A DNA stretch of 58,279 bases from Saprospiraceae bacterium (GCA_016710625.1 JADJVK010000021.1:1-58279), one strand, 5' to 3'; counted from the first letter of the stretch, positions 45,305 through 55,190 are shown. A program made the numbers and translations. Notes: generated by a model from the letters alone, not told the origin.

Positions 45305-46647
45305 AAGATAAAAATATATTGAATCGAAACATAAAAGATCAATTTGATCGAGAACGGCTGGAGCCACCTGCTTTCATTTGGGAAAATGTAAAGACCTCTA
45401 TTGATGCTGGTAAAAAAAGGAAGATTTTCCCATTTTGGATAATTCTAGCTATCGTTGGCGGACTGGCTTTAGACTTCTATTTGCCGCAAAAAGTGCAGGA
45501 AAAGAACATTGAAACTAAAACAGAATTTTCAACAAAGCAGCAAAATATTGCATCAACAACATCAGTTAATCAAGCTGTTGAAAATAATGCTAATGAACTA
45601 GCAAACAAAACATTATCGTCAAAAAGTAACGTATCGAATATCCGAAATTCATCGATTGAAAATACAGTAAACAATAGTTCTAAAAGTGCAAATCAGAAGA
45701 AAATAAACAATATAGTAAACCAAAAACAAAGCCCAAAAGAGGCAGAGGAAATTGTACAAAATGAAAATTTAGGATTAAAAAATACTACTGAGCAATCGAA
45801 CACTTCGGAAAATAAGGATGAAAATTTAATAGTAAAAGCTGAAGATGATAAGAGTGAACAAGCAACTAGAGAATTATGGACAGCAATCAACCCAATTGAT
45901 GCATTAGCACCAAATTTATTGGAAATTGCAGATAACCAACTTCGAATGGGAGATTGCTATAGTTTTAAAAATAAGCGAAAAAAATCGGCAAATGGATTCG
46001 AGTTCTATGGTTTGGGAATGATTAATCAACAACTTCTTTCAGCCAAAAATGCAGCGGCAGACAATTACTTGACCAATAGAAAAATAACTGAAAATAATGG
46101 AGTAGCTTATGGTGTGGGAATTGCATTTAGATATTATTTCAATCAAAGTATTTTTGTAAAAGCGGGATTACAATATCAGGATAGGATCACCTATTTCAAT
46201 TATACCAACAACGATGAAGTTAAAATAGATAGCCTTGGAAGAATTATTAATGGCACTAGAATCAAAAAAACTACGAATATTTTTAATCATATTGAGTTGC
46301 CATTAATGGTAGGTTATCAGCAAAATTTGGGAAGATTTAATCTAAATTTTGCAGGAGGAATTGGTATCGGTATTTGGAATAAGAGAAAGGGAGATATTTT
46401 GAATAGCTCCATCCGACCTATCAATATCAATAGCGGAACTGTTACTGGAGATAGTCTATATACATCCGGGACATCCAGTTCATTAATATTCAATGCTGCT
46501 TTGGAATATAAATTTACGCCAAAATATCATTTGTTTATTCGACCTACTTTACAATATTATTTTAAAGACATTAGCACTACAAATAATCCTATTTCAGAAA
46601 AGTATTTGACGTACGGATTGCAAGCTGGTTTATTTGTAAAATTATAA
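45301..46647 (+). CDS. Predicted trans-envelope anti-sigma/beta-barrel protein
   Basis: 448 residues. A cytoplasmic N-terminal ~40 residues carry the FDRERLEPPAFIWENVKTSI motif, a form (LEPP...W..I) seen next to many Bacteroidota ECF sigma factors. One membrane helix (FPFWIILAIVGGLALDFYL, about 41-60) follows, then a polar low-complexity linker of about 150 residues rich in Asn, Lys, Glu and Ser (about 60-205), then a region with beta-barrel strands (GFEFYGLGMINQQL, GVGIAFRYYFNQSIFVKAG, LPLMVGYQQNLGRFNLNFAGG) ending YGLQAGLFVKL. No signal peptide cleavage site is evident. The layout suggests an inner-membrane-anchored anti-sigma whose tail reaches an outer-membrane barrel. Coupled to the sigma gene by ATGA overlap. 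Confidence 0.75.
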   Translation: MKDKNILNRNIKDQFDRERLEPPAFIWENVKTSIDAGKKRKIFPFWIILAIVGGLALDFYLPQKVQEKNIETKTEFSTKQQNIASTTSVNQAVENNANELANKTLSSKSNVSNIRNSSIENTVNNSSKSANQKKINNIVNQKQSPKEAEEIVQNENLGLKNTTEQSNTSENKDENLIVKAEDDKSEQATRELWTAINPIDALAPNLLEIADNQLRMGDCYSFKNKRKKSANGFEFYGLGMINQQLLSAKNAAADNYLTNRKITENNGVAYGVGIAFRYYFNQSIFVKAGLQYQDRITYFNYTNNDEVKIDSLGRIINGTRIKKTTNIFNHIELPLMVGYQQNLGRFNLNFAGGIGIGIWNKRKGDILNSSIRPININSGTVTGDSLYTSGTSSSLIFNAALEYKFTPKYHLFIRPTLQYYFKDISTTNNPISEKYLTYGLQAGLFVKL

Positions 46648-49600
46648 CTCAATTTCTTCCACAATTCCTTTGAAGGGTTGAATTATCCAGTATTTAATGG
46701 AGCTAATTTGTCGTTGATTGATGATAGCAGCAGCTATTTTCATTGCAACCAATTCATTTTTATCAACTTCATTCTTGAATTGGTAAATGATCAAATTCCA
46801 TCCAAAATCGTCAATGATAACTCTTGGAATAATAGTGTTGAAAGTATGGTGATCTACGATTCCAGAAAGGTGAAAAAGTTTATTATCCGAAATGTTTGTA
46901 GCTTTGTGAAAATAGACATCAATCTTATCTAGCTGATTAACAATATTTTGTATATCACTTTCTGCCAATAAAACACCCATTCTGTTGGCAATCTTTATGA
47001 ATATTTCATGCTTAAAATCATGTGATTTGTTATATACCTCCACATTCAAATATGCATTCAAAACAACATCAAGTTTTTTGCTAACATTTATTTGTGGGTA
47101 CAAAGTAAGTTGTTGTAGTGTTTTATATTTCATTTTTTTGGAGAATGAAATGGTGTCTAATTTTTTCAAAGGGAAAGCCTTTCGGCCATTTTTTATTTCA
47201 AAATAATTAAATTTTTCGGTAGAAAAAGGAGTGGACTCGATGTTTTCTGGAAGCACTATCGAATCAAATGCTACAGGAATTATTTTATCTTCAAAGTAAA
47301 ATGGGGACTCTAACGAATGGATATCAAAAACTGGAGCATCTGGATTTCCATCGTTGAATGCCATGTTTAGCCATTTTTGAGGGTCTTTATTTCCCACAAA
47401 TATTTGGTAATCTCGAGCCCTAGTGAGTCCGACATAGAGTAATCTCGACCCTTCTTCCAAAGCATTTTTTCTACTTGCAATCGCTTCATTCCCAAGAGAT
47501 AAACTATCTGATAAAAGTGTATTTTTTACAAGATTATCATAAGGATTTACCCAAAAGCGAATCCAACGATTGCCCAAAACATTTTTTAAATCCAACCTTT
47601 GATCAGGCTGTTTGGATTCTATCGAAACACCAAAAACATTTTCTTTTAGCTCATTTTCCAAATTGATAGAAATGACAATGGGCCATTCCAACCCCTTGCT
47701 TTTGTGGTAGGTGCCGACAAAAACGGCGTTTTCTGCCACCGAAAAGGCTTGTTCATCCAGCTCTTTGCTTTCCAAATCTTTCAGCCACAGTAAAAAGCCA
47801 CCCAACGTTGCAGATTGGTAGATATTCATGCAGGTGTCTTCATATTTTTTAGCGAAAGAAAGCAGTTTGTCTAAATTCGCCCATCGCTGTTCGACATCAC
47901 CCCATTTTGCAACGATCCTTCGGAGATCCAAACTATTCAATACTAGCTCACAAATTTCCTTGACAGACAAATCGGTACATTTTGTCCTTAATTCCAACAA
48001 AAATTGAAGGATAGATTGTTGGGATCCCCATAATTCATTTTCTTCCGATTGGATATATTTTAAGCGGTCTTCCACAATTTCTTTTAGGGAAAAATCCTCG
48101 GCAAGCAAAAGCAACTCTGCTACAGCCAAGGTGTCGTTTTTGCTAAAAATAAATTTCAAACAGGCTTGGAAAAGCACAATCTCTTTCGTTTGAATCAAAC
48201 CAAATCTTGGTGTTGCCGACTTAATTCCCACATGATGCAGTGCCTCAGCCATGTTTGTACCAAATAGATTCGTTCTGCAAAGTATGGCAATATCACTGAA
48301 TTGGGCATCTCTAAGGAGTTTGGTGTTTTTGTCCCTAACTTTTGGCTCGGTTGCCATCCACTTTTTGATTTGGGCTGCAATACTTTTTTGATACCAATTT
48401 TGGTTCGATTTATTGGGTGTTCCTTCCATTGTGAAATGCCAATAATGAATGGCAGTGCCCATCTCTGGAGTATACTCTATTTTGGGTCGAAGAATAATTT
48501 GTTCTGGAGGAAGATTCTGAAAAGCTCTAGTGAAAATGCAGTTGGTCATATTCACCAAATCGGGTCTGGATCGCCACGAATCACTTAGAATATCTTCCGT
48601 TTTTATACCGCCTTGCTCTTCGATGATTGCTTGCATCAGTCGAGGCTCTGCCCCACGAAATCCATAAATAGATTGTTTGGTGTCACCGACCCAAATTGCT
48701 TCATTGGAAAGCAAGGAAAGTTTTAGAAAAATAGCCAATTGTAAAGGGCTGGTATCTTGAAACTCATCCACAATTAACAAGTCCAATTCCGATTCTATGC
48801 TTTTTTTTACAGTTGGATTTTCTAATAAATCTAAAATATGGGCTTCCATATCCGTATAATCCACCAAGCCTCTCACTTTTTTAAAGTGTTGGTATTGTTG
48901 GAGTGCTGCAAAAGAAATGTCAAAAATTTGGTATATATATTCTTTTATATTTTCCTGAAATTCAGCGATTTCGATATGTTTTTCTGCAAACTCGATGAGT
49001 GGTTCAAAGAGTGTTTCTGATTTTTTGGAAACTTTTAATTTAGTAATTTTAATCCATTGATGCCAAGGGAAATCATTTTTGGAGATATCCTGATAAATTG
49101 ATTTTAATTCAATGATGCGATCTGTGGTTGTTTTTGTGGTATCAGAAACTTCCAACACGGCGACCAGCAGTTCGTCAATTATGGTTTTGAGTTTGGTTTT
49201 TGCAGCAGCAAGGTCGAGGGTAGGGGTGGGCAAATATTTTTTGAAACTTTCCCAAGAATTTTCTTTGCTAAAAATGATGGTCTCTTCCTCAAAATTGTTT
49301 TGTCGGATAAGATTGGAGATTTCCTGAATATTTTTCCGCCAATCGAAATCACCCGATTTATTCAAGCCCAACATTGTAGCTAAATAATTCATTTTTTCAA
49401 TCTGCTCATCTGTCAAAATATTGGCGATAGATTGGTTAAAAAAAGCAGACTCATCGTTGGCATCCATAATGTTGATATCTGGCGAAACACCAGCTTCATA
49501 AGCAAACCTTTTGATCAATCGGATGCCAATGCTATGGACAGTTCCAATCATGGAAGCGGCAACTTCGGTTGCTAAAACAGCTTTGTTCCGCTCCAATAAT

Positions 49601-49767
49601 TTTAATTTCACCCTATCTTTTAGCTCGGCGGCGGCAGCATTTGTAAAGGTGGTTGCTATCACCCCGTTTGGTCTGACTGCTCCTGTTTCGAGCCTTTTTA
49701 CCAATTCTTCAGTAATTCTGTAAGTCTTCCCACTTCCAGCTCCAGCAGCGATTATTTTAATAGGCAT
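46642..49767 (-). CDS. AddA/RecB-like UvrD-family helicase, nuclease end degenerate
   Basis: 1041 residues. Superfamily 1A helicase motifs in order: Walker A AAGAGSGKTYRITEEL (about 8), Ia ATTFTNAAAAELKDRV, II DLLIVDEFQDTSPLQL (about 334), III WVGDTKQSIYGFRGAEPR, IV LSDSWRSRPDLVNMTN, V VGTYHKSKGLEWPIVI (about 690) and VI RLLYVGLTRARDYQIF (about 779). The C-terminal region around GIVDHH...IIDDFGWNLIIYQFKN (about 970) occupies the place of the AddA/RecB PD-(D/E)XK domain, but the D-x-K position reads YQFK, so nuclease activity is doubtful. It overlaps the Dna2-like gene by 16 bases and probably works with it in double-strand-break end processing. Confidence 0.85.
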   Translation of the reverse strand: MPIKIIAAGAGSGKTYRITEELVKRLETGAVRPNGVIATTFTNAAAAELKDRVKLKLLERNKAVLATEVAASMIGTVHSIGIRLIKRFAYEAGVSPDINIMDANDESAFFNQSIANILTDEQIEKMNYLATMLGLNKSGDFDWRKNIQEISNLIRQNNFEEETIIFSKENSWESFKKYLPTPTLDLAAAKTKLKTIIDELLVAVLEVSDTTKTTTDRIIELKSIYQDISKNDFPWHQWIKITKLKVSKKSETLFEPLIEFAEKHIEIAEFQENIKEYIYQIFDISFAALQQYQHFKKVRGLVDYTDMEAHILDLLENPTVKKSIESELDLLIVDEFQDTSPLQLAIFLKLSLLSNEAIWVGDTKQSIYGFRGAEPRLMQAIIEEQGGIKTEDILSDSWRSRPDLVNMTNCIFTRAFQNLPPEQIILRPKIEYTPEMGTAIHYWHFTMEGTPNKSNQNWYQKSIAAQIKKWMATEPKVRDKNTKLLRDAQFSDIAILCRTNLFGTNMAEALHHVGIKSATPRFGLIQTKEIVLFQACLKFIFSKNDTLAVAELLLLAEDFSLKEIVEDRLKYIQSEENELWGSQQSILQFLLELRTKCTDLSVKEICELVLNSLDLRRIVAKWGDVEQRWANLDKLLSFAKKYEDTCMNIYQSATLGGFLLWLKDLESKELDEQAFSVAENAVFVGTYHKSKGLEWPIVISINLENELKENVFGVSIESKQPDQRLDLKNVLGNRWIRFWVNPYDNLVKNTLLSDSLSLGNEAIASRKNALEEGSRLLYVGLTRARDYQIFVGNKDPQKWLNMAFNDGNPDAPVFDIHSLESPFYFEDKIIPVAFDSIVLPENIESTPFSTEKFNYFEIKNGRKAFPLKKLDTISFSKKMKYKTLQQLTLYPQINVSKKLDVVLNAYLNVEVYNKSHDFKHEIFIKIANRMGVLLAESDIQNIVNQLDKIDVYFHKATNISDNKLFHLSGIVDHHTFNTIIPRVIIDDFGWNLIIYQFKNEVDKNELVAMKIAAAIINQRQISSIKYWIIQPFKGIVEEIEL

Positions 49768-52700
49768 ATGGCATCAATTGGATGATAAGTTTGTAAAAGT
49801 GACCGATAAAGGGTATTTTTTTGTAAAATCTCTTTGTTCCCAATAAGAATAATTTGTTCTTTTGCCCTTGTGAGTGCTACATTTAATTTTCTATCCACTC
49901 CTTCTTTCGATAGAGATGCCATTGCAGACAATTGACTTTCGTTGTTCGTACATAATGAGAGGATAATAATATCTCTTGCCCCCCCTTGATATCTTTCCAC
50001 TGTGTCAATGGATAAGTTTTCAATATTGATATTTTCGGTCAATAATTTATCTTTAATTTTGGCAATCTGTGCCCGATAGGGCGTAATAATCCCAATGGAG
50101 CGATGGCTGATTTCTTTCTGATGGTTTTCGTATAGCGAGTTTATTGCTTTTACCACCAAGGAAATTGTATCAGCCTCATATTGATTAGTTTTTTTGCGAA
50201 TGCTAGAAATATCTATTGGAGTATCAATGAAAATACAGCGTTTTGTCGCTAAACATTTCAATAATTCTTGATCCTTTTCAGTAACCGAATAGGGTAGTGG
50301 TGCATATTGTCGGCTTGAAATATTTTGTGGCAAGGTTTTCAAAGTATTCTGGTAAAAAAATTTGCTTGGAAAATACATTAAATCTTCGTGCATTCTTCCT
50401 TGCACCTCCAATTGACTATATGCCCAATTCCAATTATTTTTTTTACACAATAAAAACAATCTTTCGAATAAGGAATCCCTAAGATTGGTTAGGCACAATT
50501 CGTTCAAGTTTTCGTCGATTATGATAGAATGCTTTGGATCTTGGGTCACCACTGCAGGCAATTGCAGATGATCGCCAATCAATATTACTTTCGCAAATCT
50601 CGTCAATAATCCTACCAACATTGGCTCAAGAATTTGTGAAGCCTCATCAATGACAATTCTGGTGCAATCCATCAGTTCTAAGATTTCTGGTTTGCTTACG
50701 ATAGAAGATACTGTGGCTACCACAATTCTATGTCCTAAGATCATGTCTTTTAGCGCCTTGCGGTTTCCGACATCTTTTATTTTATCATCTAAGAGTTGCC
50801 CTTGAAAAGCTTTTCCTGTGGAAAATCTCGACCCAATTCTGAAATAGGTATTTTTTATATCTGAACTAATTTTTTCAATAGAGTCACAAATTTCATCTAC
50901 GGCTCTGTTGGTATAAGCCAAAAGCATTATTTTTTCCTCGGTGTGTTCCAAAATATATTGGACAAAATATTTGACCATAATGCTAGTTTTTCCAGTGCCT
51001 GGAGGTCCCCAGAGCAGGAAATAGTCATTAGAAGCCAACATTTTTTGCAAAATATCTTGTTGGTTTGGCAGCAGCTCTTCATATTTTGGGATGGTTAGTT
51101 TATCAGGTTTATTGGGTGGGGCAGTTCCAAGCCATATCGACCGAACTACTTTTTCCGAAGCTGCCCATTCGAAAATCTGTCGATACATATTATTGAAGCT
51201 GGTGTCCAATAAATCGTGTTCTATATTCCAAAATTCATTTTTTTGAAAAATATTATAATTGAATTGCCTACATCTCAATCGAATGACCACAGAATTTTCA
51301 TCTACTTTTATGATGTTGCATTTGAAAACCTGATTGCCCAATACATTTTTTTCTGGGTTCGAAAAAGGATAAAGTACTCCAATATCTCCATCTCTGAAAT
51401 TGGATAAAACATGGGTATTTTCTGTTTTTTCGAAAATAATAAGCGGATCTTCCTCAGCAGATAGATTGGTTTTTATTTTTAGGTTGTTGATGATAGAGAA
51501 TCGATCTTCTTTTTCTTTTATTGTATTCAACCAGAGTGAAGCAGTACCATTGCTATCCTCCAAATCCTGAATGCCGATTTTTGCTAAATGCTGCTCTCTA
51601 GCAATGAATCCTACAAACGAATTAAAATACAATTTTTCCAACGCTGTAAGTTGGGAATAAACTGTCGAAAACAGTTGTAAGTCTCTAGAAGAAAAACCGC
51701 CCCCTCCTCGAATCAATGGATGTTGCAGGATTTTTTCAATGATAGTTTGAACATTAAAATCTTCTTTTTGCAAAGCCATCATTTTCTCTAATCCCACTAT
51801 TTGATTTCTTATTTGCAGTGCTTCGTATTGTTGTGTTTTCGAAGTGGGTGCATATCGAAGCGGATTGTCATAATATCTTGAATACAAAATATAATTGGTG
51901 GCATCCATTTTTGATCCGAATGCTGATTTCAACAATAAATCGTATAAAAGTGTCTGGTAGTAATGGCTATGATTCAATCCATAGCTATTGGGCTTGAATA
52001 ATTTGCTACTTTTCAATTCGATGATAGCACCTTTTCTGTCGTTTTTTTTATTTTGGTAAAAGACATCCAGACGACCTTGTAAGCCGTAATTTTCGGAATA
52101 AAAAGTGGGCTCTAGAAAACAATCTTTTATTTCAATATTCTGATTTTCAAAATCTTGCAGCACCATTTTTTGCAAAGTTTGGAAATGCATCTTTGCCGAT
52201 TCATTCACTTCTTTCACGTCGGCATCTTCCCAAAAGACAAAGGCAAAAGGGTTTTGTTTGAAAGCTTTTATAAACAATTCTTTATATTCCAACTTTGGAT
52301 TTGCCATTAATTCATCCAAAAACATATTCGCTATGTTTCCGACAGTGATGGCTTTTGTTGTTTCGTAGGGAAGAAATTTTTTCAAAATGTGGGCTATTGG
52401 GTCAGCACCATAATCTTTAAAACTTTCTGCAACACTAGTGACGTCCACCAGATAATCGGGTTCGATTACTATGGCAGATGGTCGGTAGATTTCATCGTGG
52501 TCTATGGCTACATCTAGCAATTGCAAGGTAATGGGGAAGCCAATTTGTACGATAGTTTGTATGGTGGGGTTGAAATTTTCGTTTCTTTCCGATATGTTGT
52601 ATTGTAATAAGATTGTTTTTTCGGGCTCATCCTCAGGCACTACTTTCAATTGATGGTGTTTTTCGTCTATATCTAAGGCAAGTACCCTTACTTTGGGCTT

Positions 52701-53120
52701 GAAAGCTGCAATTGGGATGGGGTTGGTATTATAAAAATTATCTGGTGGTAATATTTTGATCAAATCAGCTGGCATTCCTGACTCAAAAATAGTTAGAATG
52801 GTTTCGGCTAAAACTTTTATTCCCAACAGGCAATCTAACAAAAGTGCTGAATCTGTTTTTTTATTTTCTGATCTAGCAACTTTTCTGAAAGTGTGAATGA
52901 AAAACTGTGCTTTCCCACTGATTTTGTAGCGGTGGCAGGCATAAGCTATTTTAGCAAATAAGGTATTGAATTGAATTTTTTCATCTTTGGTAGCTTCGTT
53001 GAAAACTAGGATGAGTAAATCGTTCAATTGATCTATTTTGCCTGACAAACTCAATTCCTGATTGTGATGAATTTTCAGCAACTCATGGTAGAGAATACTT
53101 GCTAAATCTGGATTATACAT
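49752..53120 (-). CDS. PD-(D/E)XK nuclease fused to a Dna2/UPF1-like helicase
   Basis: 1122 residues. The N-terminal half has a Cas4/RecB-like nuclease core: a GLQGRLDVFYQ strand then KGAIIELKSSKL (about 345-370), giving the G-x-x-D...E-x-K pattern with catalytic Asp, Glu and Lys all present, followed by the HSHYYQTLLYDLLLK helix. The C-terminal half is an SF1B helicase: Walker A LLWGPPGTGKTSI (about 703), AYTNRAVDEIC, motif II RIVIDEASQILEP (about 825), LIGDHLQLPAVV, and motif VI LNVALTRAKEQIIL (about 1083). This is the Dna2 architecture. It lies 15 bases after mtgA and overlaps the AddA-like gene downstream. Likely role: DNA end resection. Confidence 0.85.
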   Translation of the reverse strand: MYNPDLASILYHELLKIHHNQELSLSGKIDQLNDLLILVFNEATKDEKIQFNTLFAKIAYACHRYKISGKAQFFIHTFRKVARSENKKTDSALLLDCLLGIKVLAETILTIFESGMPADLIKILPPDNFYNTNPIPIAAFKPKVRVLALDIDEKHHQLKVVPEDEPEKTILLQYNISERNENFNPTIQTIVQIGFPITLQLLDVAIDHDEIYRPSAIVIEPDYLVDVTSVAESFKDYGADPIAHILKKFLPYETTKAITVGNIANMFLDELMANPKLEYKELFIKAFKQNPFAFVFWEDADVKEVNESAKMHFQTLQKMVLQDFENQNIEIKDCFLEPTFYSENYGLQGRLDVFYQNKKNDRKGAIIELKSSKLFKPNSYGLNHSHYYQTLLYDLLLKSAFGSKMDATNYILYSRYYDNPLRYAPTSKTQQYEALQIRNQIVGLEKMMALQKEDFNVQTIIEKILQHPLIRGGGGFSSRDLQLFSTVYSQLTALEKLYFNSFVGFIAREQHLAKIGIQDLEDSNGTASLWLNTIKEKEDRFSIINNLKIKTNLSAEEDPLIIFEKTENTHVLSNFRDGDIGVLYPFSNPEKNVLGNQVFKCNIIKVDENSVVIRLRCRQFNYNIFQKNEFWNIEHDLLDTSFNNMYRQIFEWAASEKVVRSIWLGTAPPNKPDKLTIPKYEELLPNQQDILQKMLASNDYFLLWGPPGTGKTSIMVKYFVQYILEHTEEKIMLLAYTNRAVDEICDSIEKISSDIKNTYFRIGSRFSTGKAFQGQLLDDKIKDVGNRKALKDMILGHRIVVATVSSIVSKPEILELMDCTRIVIDEASQILEPMLVGLLTRFAKVILIGDHLQLPAVVTQDPKHSIIIDENLNELCLTNLRDSLFERLFLLCKKNNWNWAYSQLEVQGRMHEDLMYFPSKFFYQNTLKTLPQNISSRQYAPLPYSVTEKDQELLKCLATKRCIFIDTPIDISSIRKKTNQYEADTISLVVKAINSLYENHQKEISHRSIGIITPYRAQIAKIKDKLLTENINIENLSIDTVERYQGGARDIIILSLCTNNESQLSAMASLSKEGVDRKLNVALTRAKEQIILIGNKEILQKNTLYRSLLQTYHPIDAICLLK

Positions 53121-53135
53121 TATTTTTCAATAAAA

Positions 53136-53874
53136 TTAATCATTCAAATCGAGACTTCCGCCCCATTTGTTCATTAAATTAAGAATTCTATTTTTCTTTT
53201 TCAAAATATAACTGTCTGGATAGCGAGGCGACCACTTTCTGGGATTGGGCAAAACGGCGGCAATCAGAGCTGCTTCGCTGGGTTTTAAATCAATCGCTTT
53301 TTTTCCAAAATAAGTATATGAAGCAGCTTGGGCACCATAGATGCCATCCCCCATTTCTATCACATTGAGATATACTTCCATAATTCGTTCTTTGCTCCAA
53401 AACAGCTCAATTAATATGGTAAAATATACTTCAAATCCTTTCCGAACCCAACTTCTTGAGGGATACAAAAATACATTTTTTGCGACTTGTTGGCTAATTG
53501 TGCTAGCTCCTTTGATGGGCTTCCCTTTTTTTCCGCAACTTTTTATTTTGCTCAATTACTTTTTCTATTGCATTGAAATCGAAGCCATTATGTTCTTCGA
53601 ATTTATTGTCTTCGGAGCAAACAACTGCTAAAACTAGATGATCCGAAATTTGTTCGATAGGCACCCATTCTTTTTGAAGAACGATTGGTTTCCCATTCCA
53701 CTTTTGTTCGATCATTCTATCCACCATGAGCCAAGTGAATGGAATGGGGAGCCAGCGAAAAATAATGACACCAACGATACTCAAGGCAAAAAATGCGATG
53801 ATAGCATTTCGCAACCACTTAAGCCCTTTTTTAAAATAGGGATGATTTTTTATGGCAATCCAATCGAATTTCAA
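53136..53874 (-). pseudogene. mtgA: Monofunctional peptidoglycan glycosyltransferase, single-base frameshift
   Basis: Two overlapping frames form one MtgA (GT51) of about 245 residues. The first part has a membrane helix (LRNAIIAFFALSIVGVIIF), then the catalytic region VCSEDNKFEEHNGFDFNAIE. The second part continues KGKPIKGASTISQQVAKNVFL and VYLNVIEMGDGIYGAQAASY. They join if one base is removed from a seven-A run (T7 on the plus strand, 53526-53532). Everything else is well conserved, so this is either a sequencing error, a recent inactivation or a phase-variable tract. MtgA polymerises lipid II into glycan strands. It lies in a run with the cytochrome upstream and the two helicases downstream. 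Confidence 0.88.
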
Positions 53875-53919
53875 ATCAAATTTTTTTGCAATATAGCAAG
53901 ATTTTGAAATAAAATAGGG

Positions 53920-54969
53920 TTACATTTTTGCAATCCAATCTTTTATCAATTGTATCCCTTCTTTATGGTGAATTGTCCTTCCCAATTCGGGCATCATAAC
54001 TCCAGGGTCGAGGGATTGCATACGATAAAGGAGAATAGATTCTTTGGGTTTTCCTTTCACAATATCATATTTTAAATTTCCCGAACCTTTCCCCGCTGCA
54101 ACGGGAGCTTTATTGAATCCGAAAGCTGTGGAATCAGTCTGATGGTACTCCAAGAACAAGCCTGAAGTGCTAGCTGGACCATTTTTATTATGGCAATGTG
54201 CACAATTGATATCGAGATAAGCCCTTGCTTTTTTGTCCAAATCTGCAGTTTCCCAATCCCCAAAAAAGGGTATTTTTTCCAGCTCTATATCTCCTGATAG
54301 TAGCCCAATTTCTTTAAAATAGTTTAATTGATGTATCTTACTTTTTTCTATCGAAACGGTTTTGTTGAGTTGTCGAGCCGAGGGACCGATGGGTTCCATT
54401 TTCTCATATTTATTATGGCATCCTTTGCATTGGTTCCTATTGGGTATTGCATAATCGATGGTATTTTTTTTGCCAGAAATATCCGTCCAAGATACTGATT
54501 TGGTGTCTCCAGCGATTTCCAAAATGGCATCGGATTGGTCTTCATTCCAAATATAGGTCAGGGCATCCCAACCTTTATTTTTATCATGGATCAGCAATCT
54601 TGTTTCTATCATTCGATTGCCTAAGGTTAAATTTCTTTCATCAATTGGGTAATAAAATGTTTTTATTAGCACAGTTCCAACTGGAAATTGTAGGACAGAA
54701 TCTGGGTTGAAGGCTACTTTTTCTCCTACGGGCAACACAAAATACCTTTTTTTATAGGCATAATCAGTAAATAGTGGCATATTAATTTCATAAGGTACAA
54801 CGCCTTTTGAAGGGATTTGCAATTTCAAATCTCCTTGAAAAAATCCATATTCTGATAATTTTTCTTTGGTACTTAACGGTGTTAAGTGATTTTCAACATT
54901 GTTCATAAACGCCATACAAAGCCCCACCCAAATCAACCCAAGAAAGAAAAAAATGAATTTGAACTTCAT
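53920..54969 (-). CDS. Diheme c-type cytochrome-like protein (HNE_0200/SO2930-type)
   Basis: 349 residues. N-terminal export segment (FIFFFLGLIWVGLCMAF), then a conserved domain with LSEYGFFQGDLKLQIPSKGVVPYE, MPLFTDYAYKKRYF and GTVLIKTFYYP, and two haem-binding motifs, CKGCH (about residue 179) and CAHCH (about 255), each followed by a plausible Met ligand region (DPGVMMPELGR near the end). I recognise it as the uncharacterised family usually annotated 'HNE_0200 family' or 'SO2930 family diheme cytochrome'. Probably periplasmic electron transfer; the partner is unknown. mtgA starts 45 bases downstream. Confidence 0.82.
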   Translation of the reverse strand: MKFKFIFFFLGLIWVGLCMAFMNNVENHLTPLSTKEKLSEYGFFQGDLKLQIPSKGVVPYEINMPLFTDYAYKKRYFVLPVGEKVAFNPDSVLQFPVGTVLIKTFYYPIDERNLTLGNRMIETRLLIHDKNKGWDALTYIWNEDQSDAILEIAGDTKSVSWTDISGKKNTIDYAIPNRNQCKGCHNKYEKMEPIGPSARQLNKTVSIEKSKIHQLNYFKEIGLLSGDIELEKIPFFGDWETADLDKKARAYLDINCAHCHNKNGPASTSGLFLEYHQTDSTAFGFNKAPVAAGKGSGNLKYDIVKGKPKESILLYRMQSLDPGVMMPELGRTIHHKEGIQLIKDWIAKM

Positions 54970-55190
54970 AATAAATTTTGACTCATTTGCAGCAAAAAAA
55001 TAGAGAACAAAGCTATTTAAAACGCAAAAGATAGTCTAATATTTTCAGATTTTTTTGGAAATTTACATAAAAAACATATAATCGTTACAATAAATTACTG
55101 TATACCAAAGATAGCAGACAAGCCGATAAGATGTAAAATTTCAAATCAGTTTGTAATAGACGCATTAGAAAATCATATAAAGTAGTCAAT

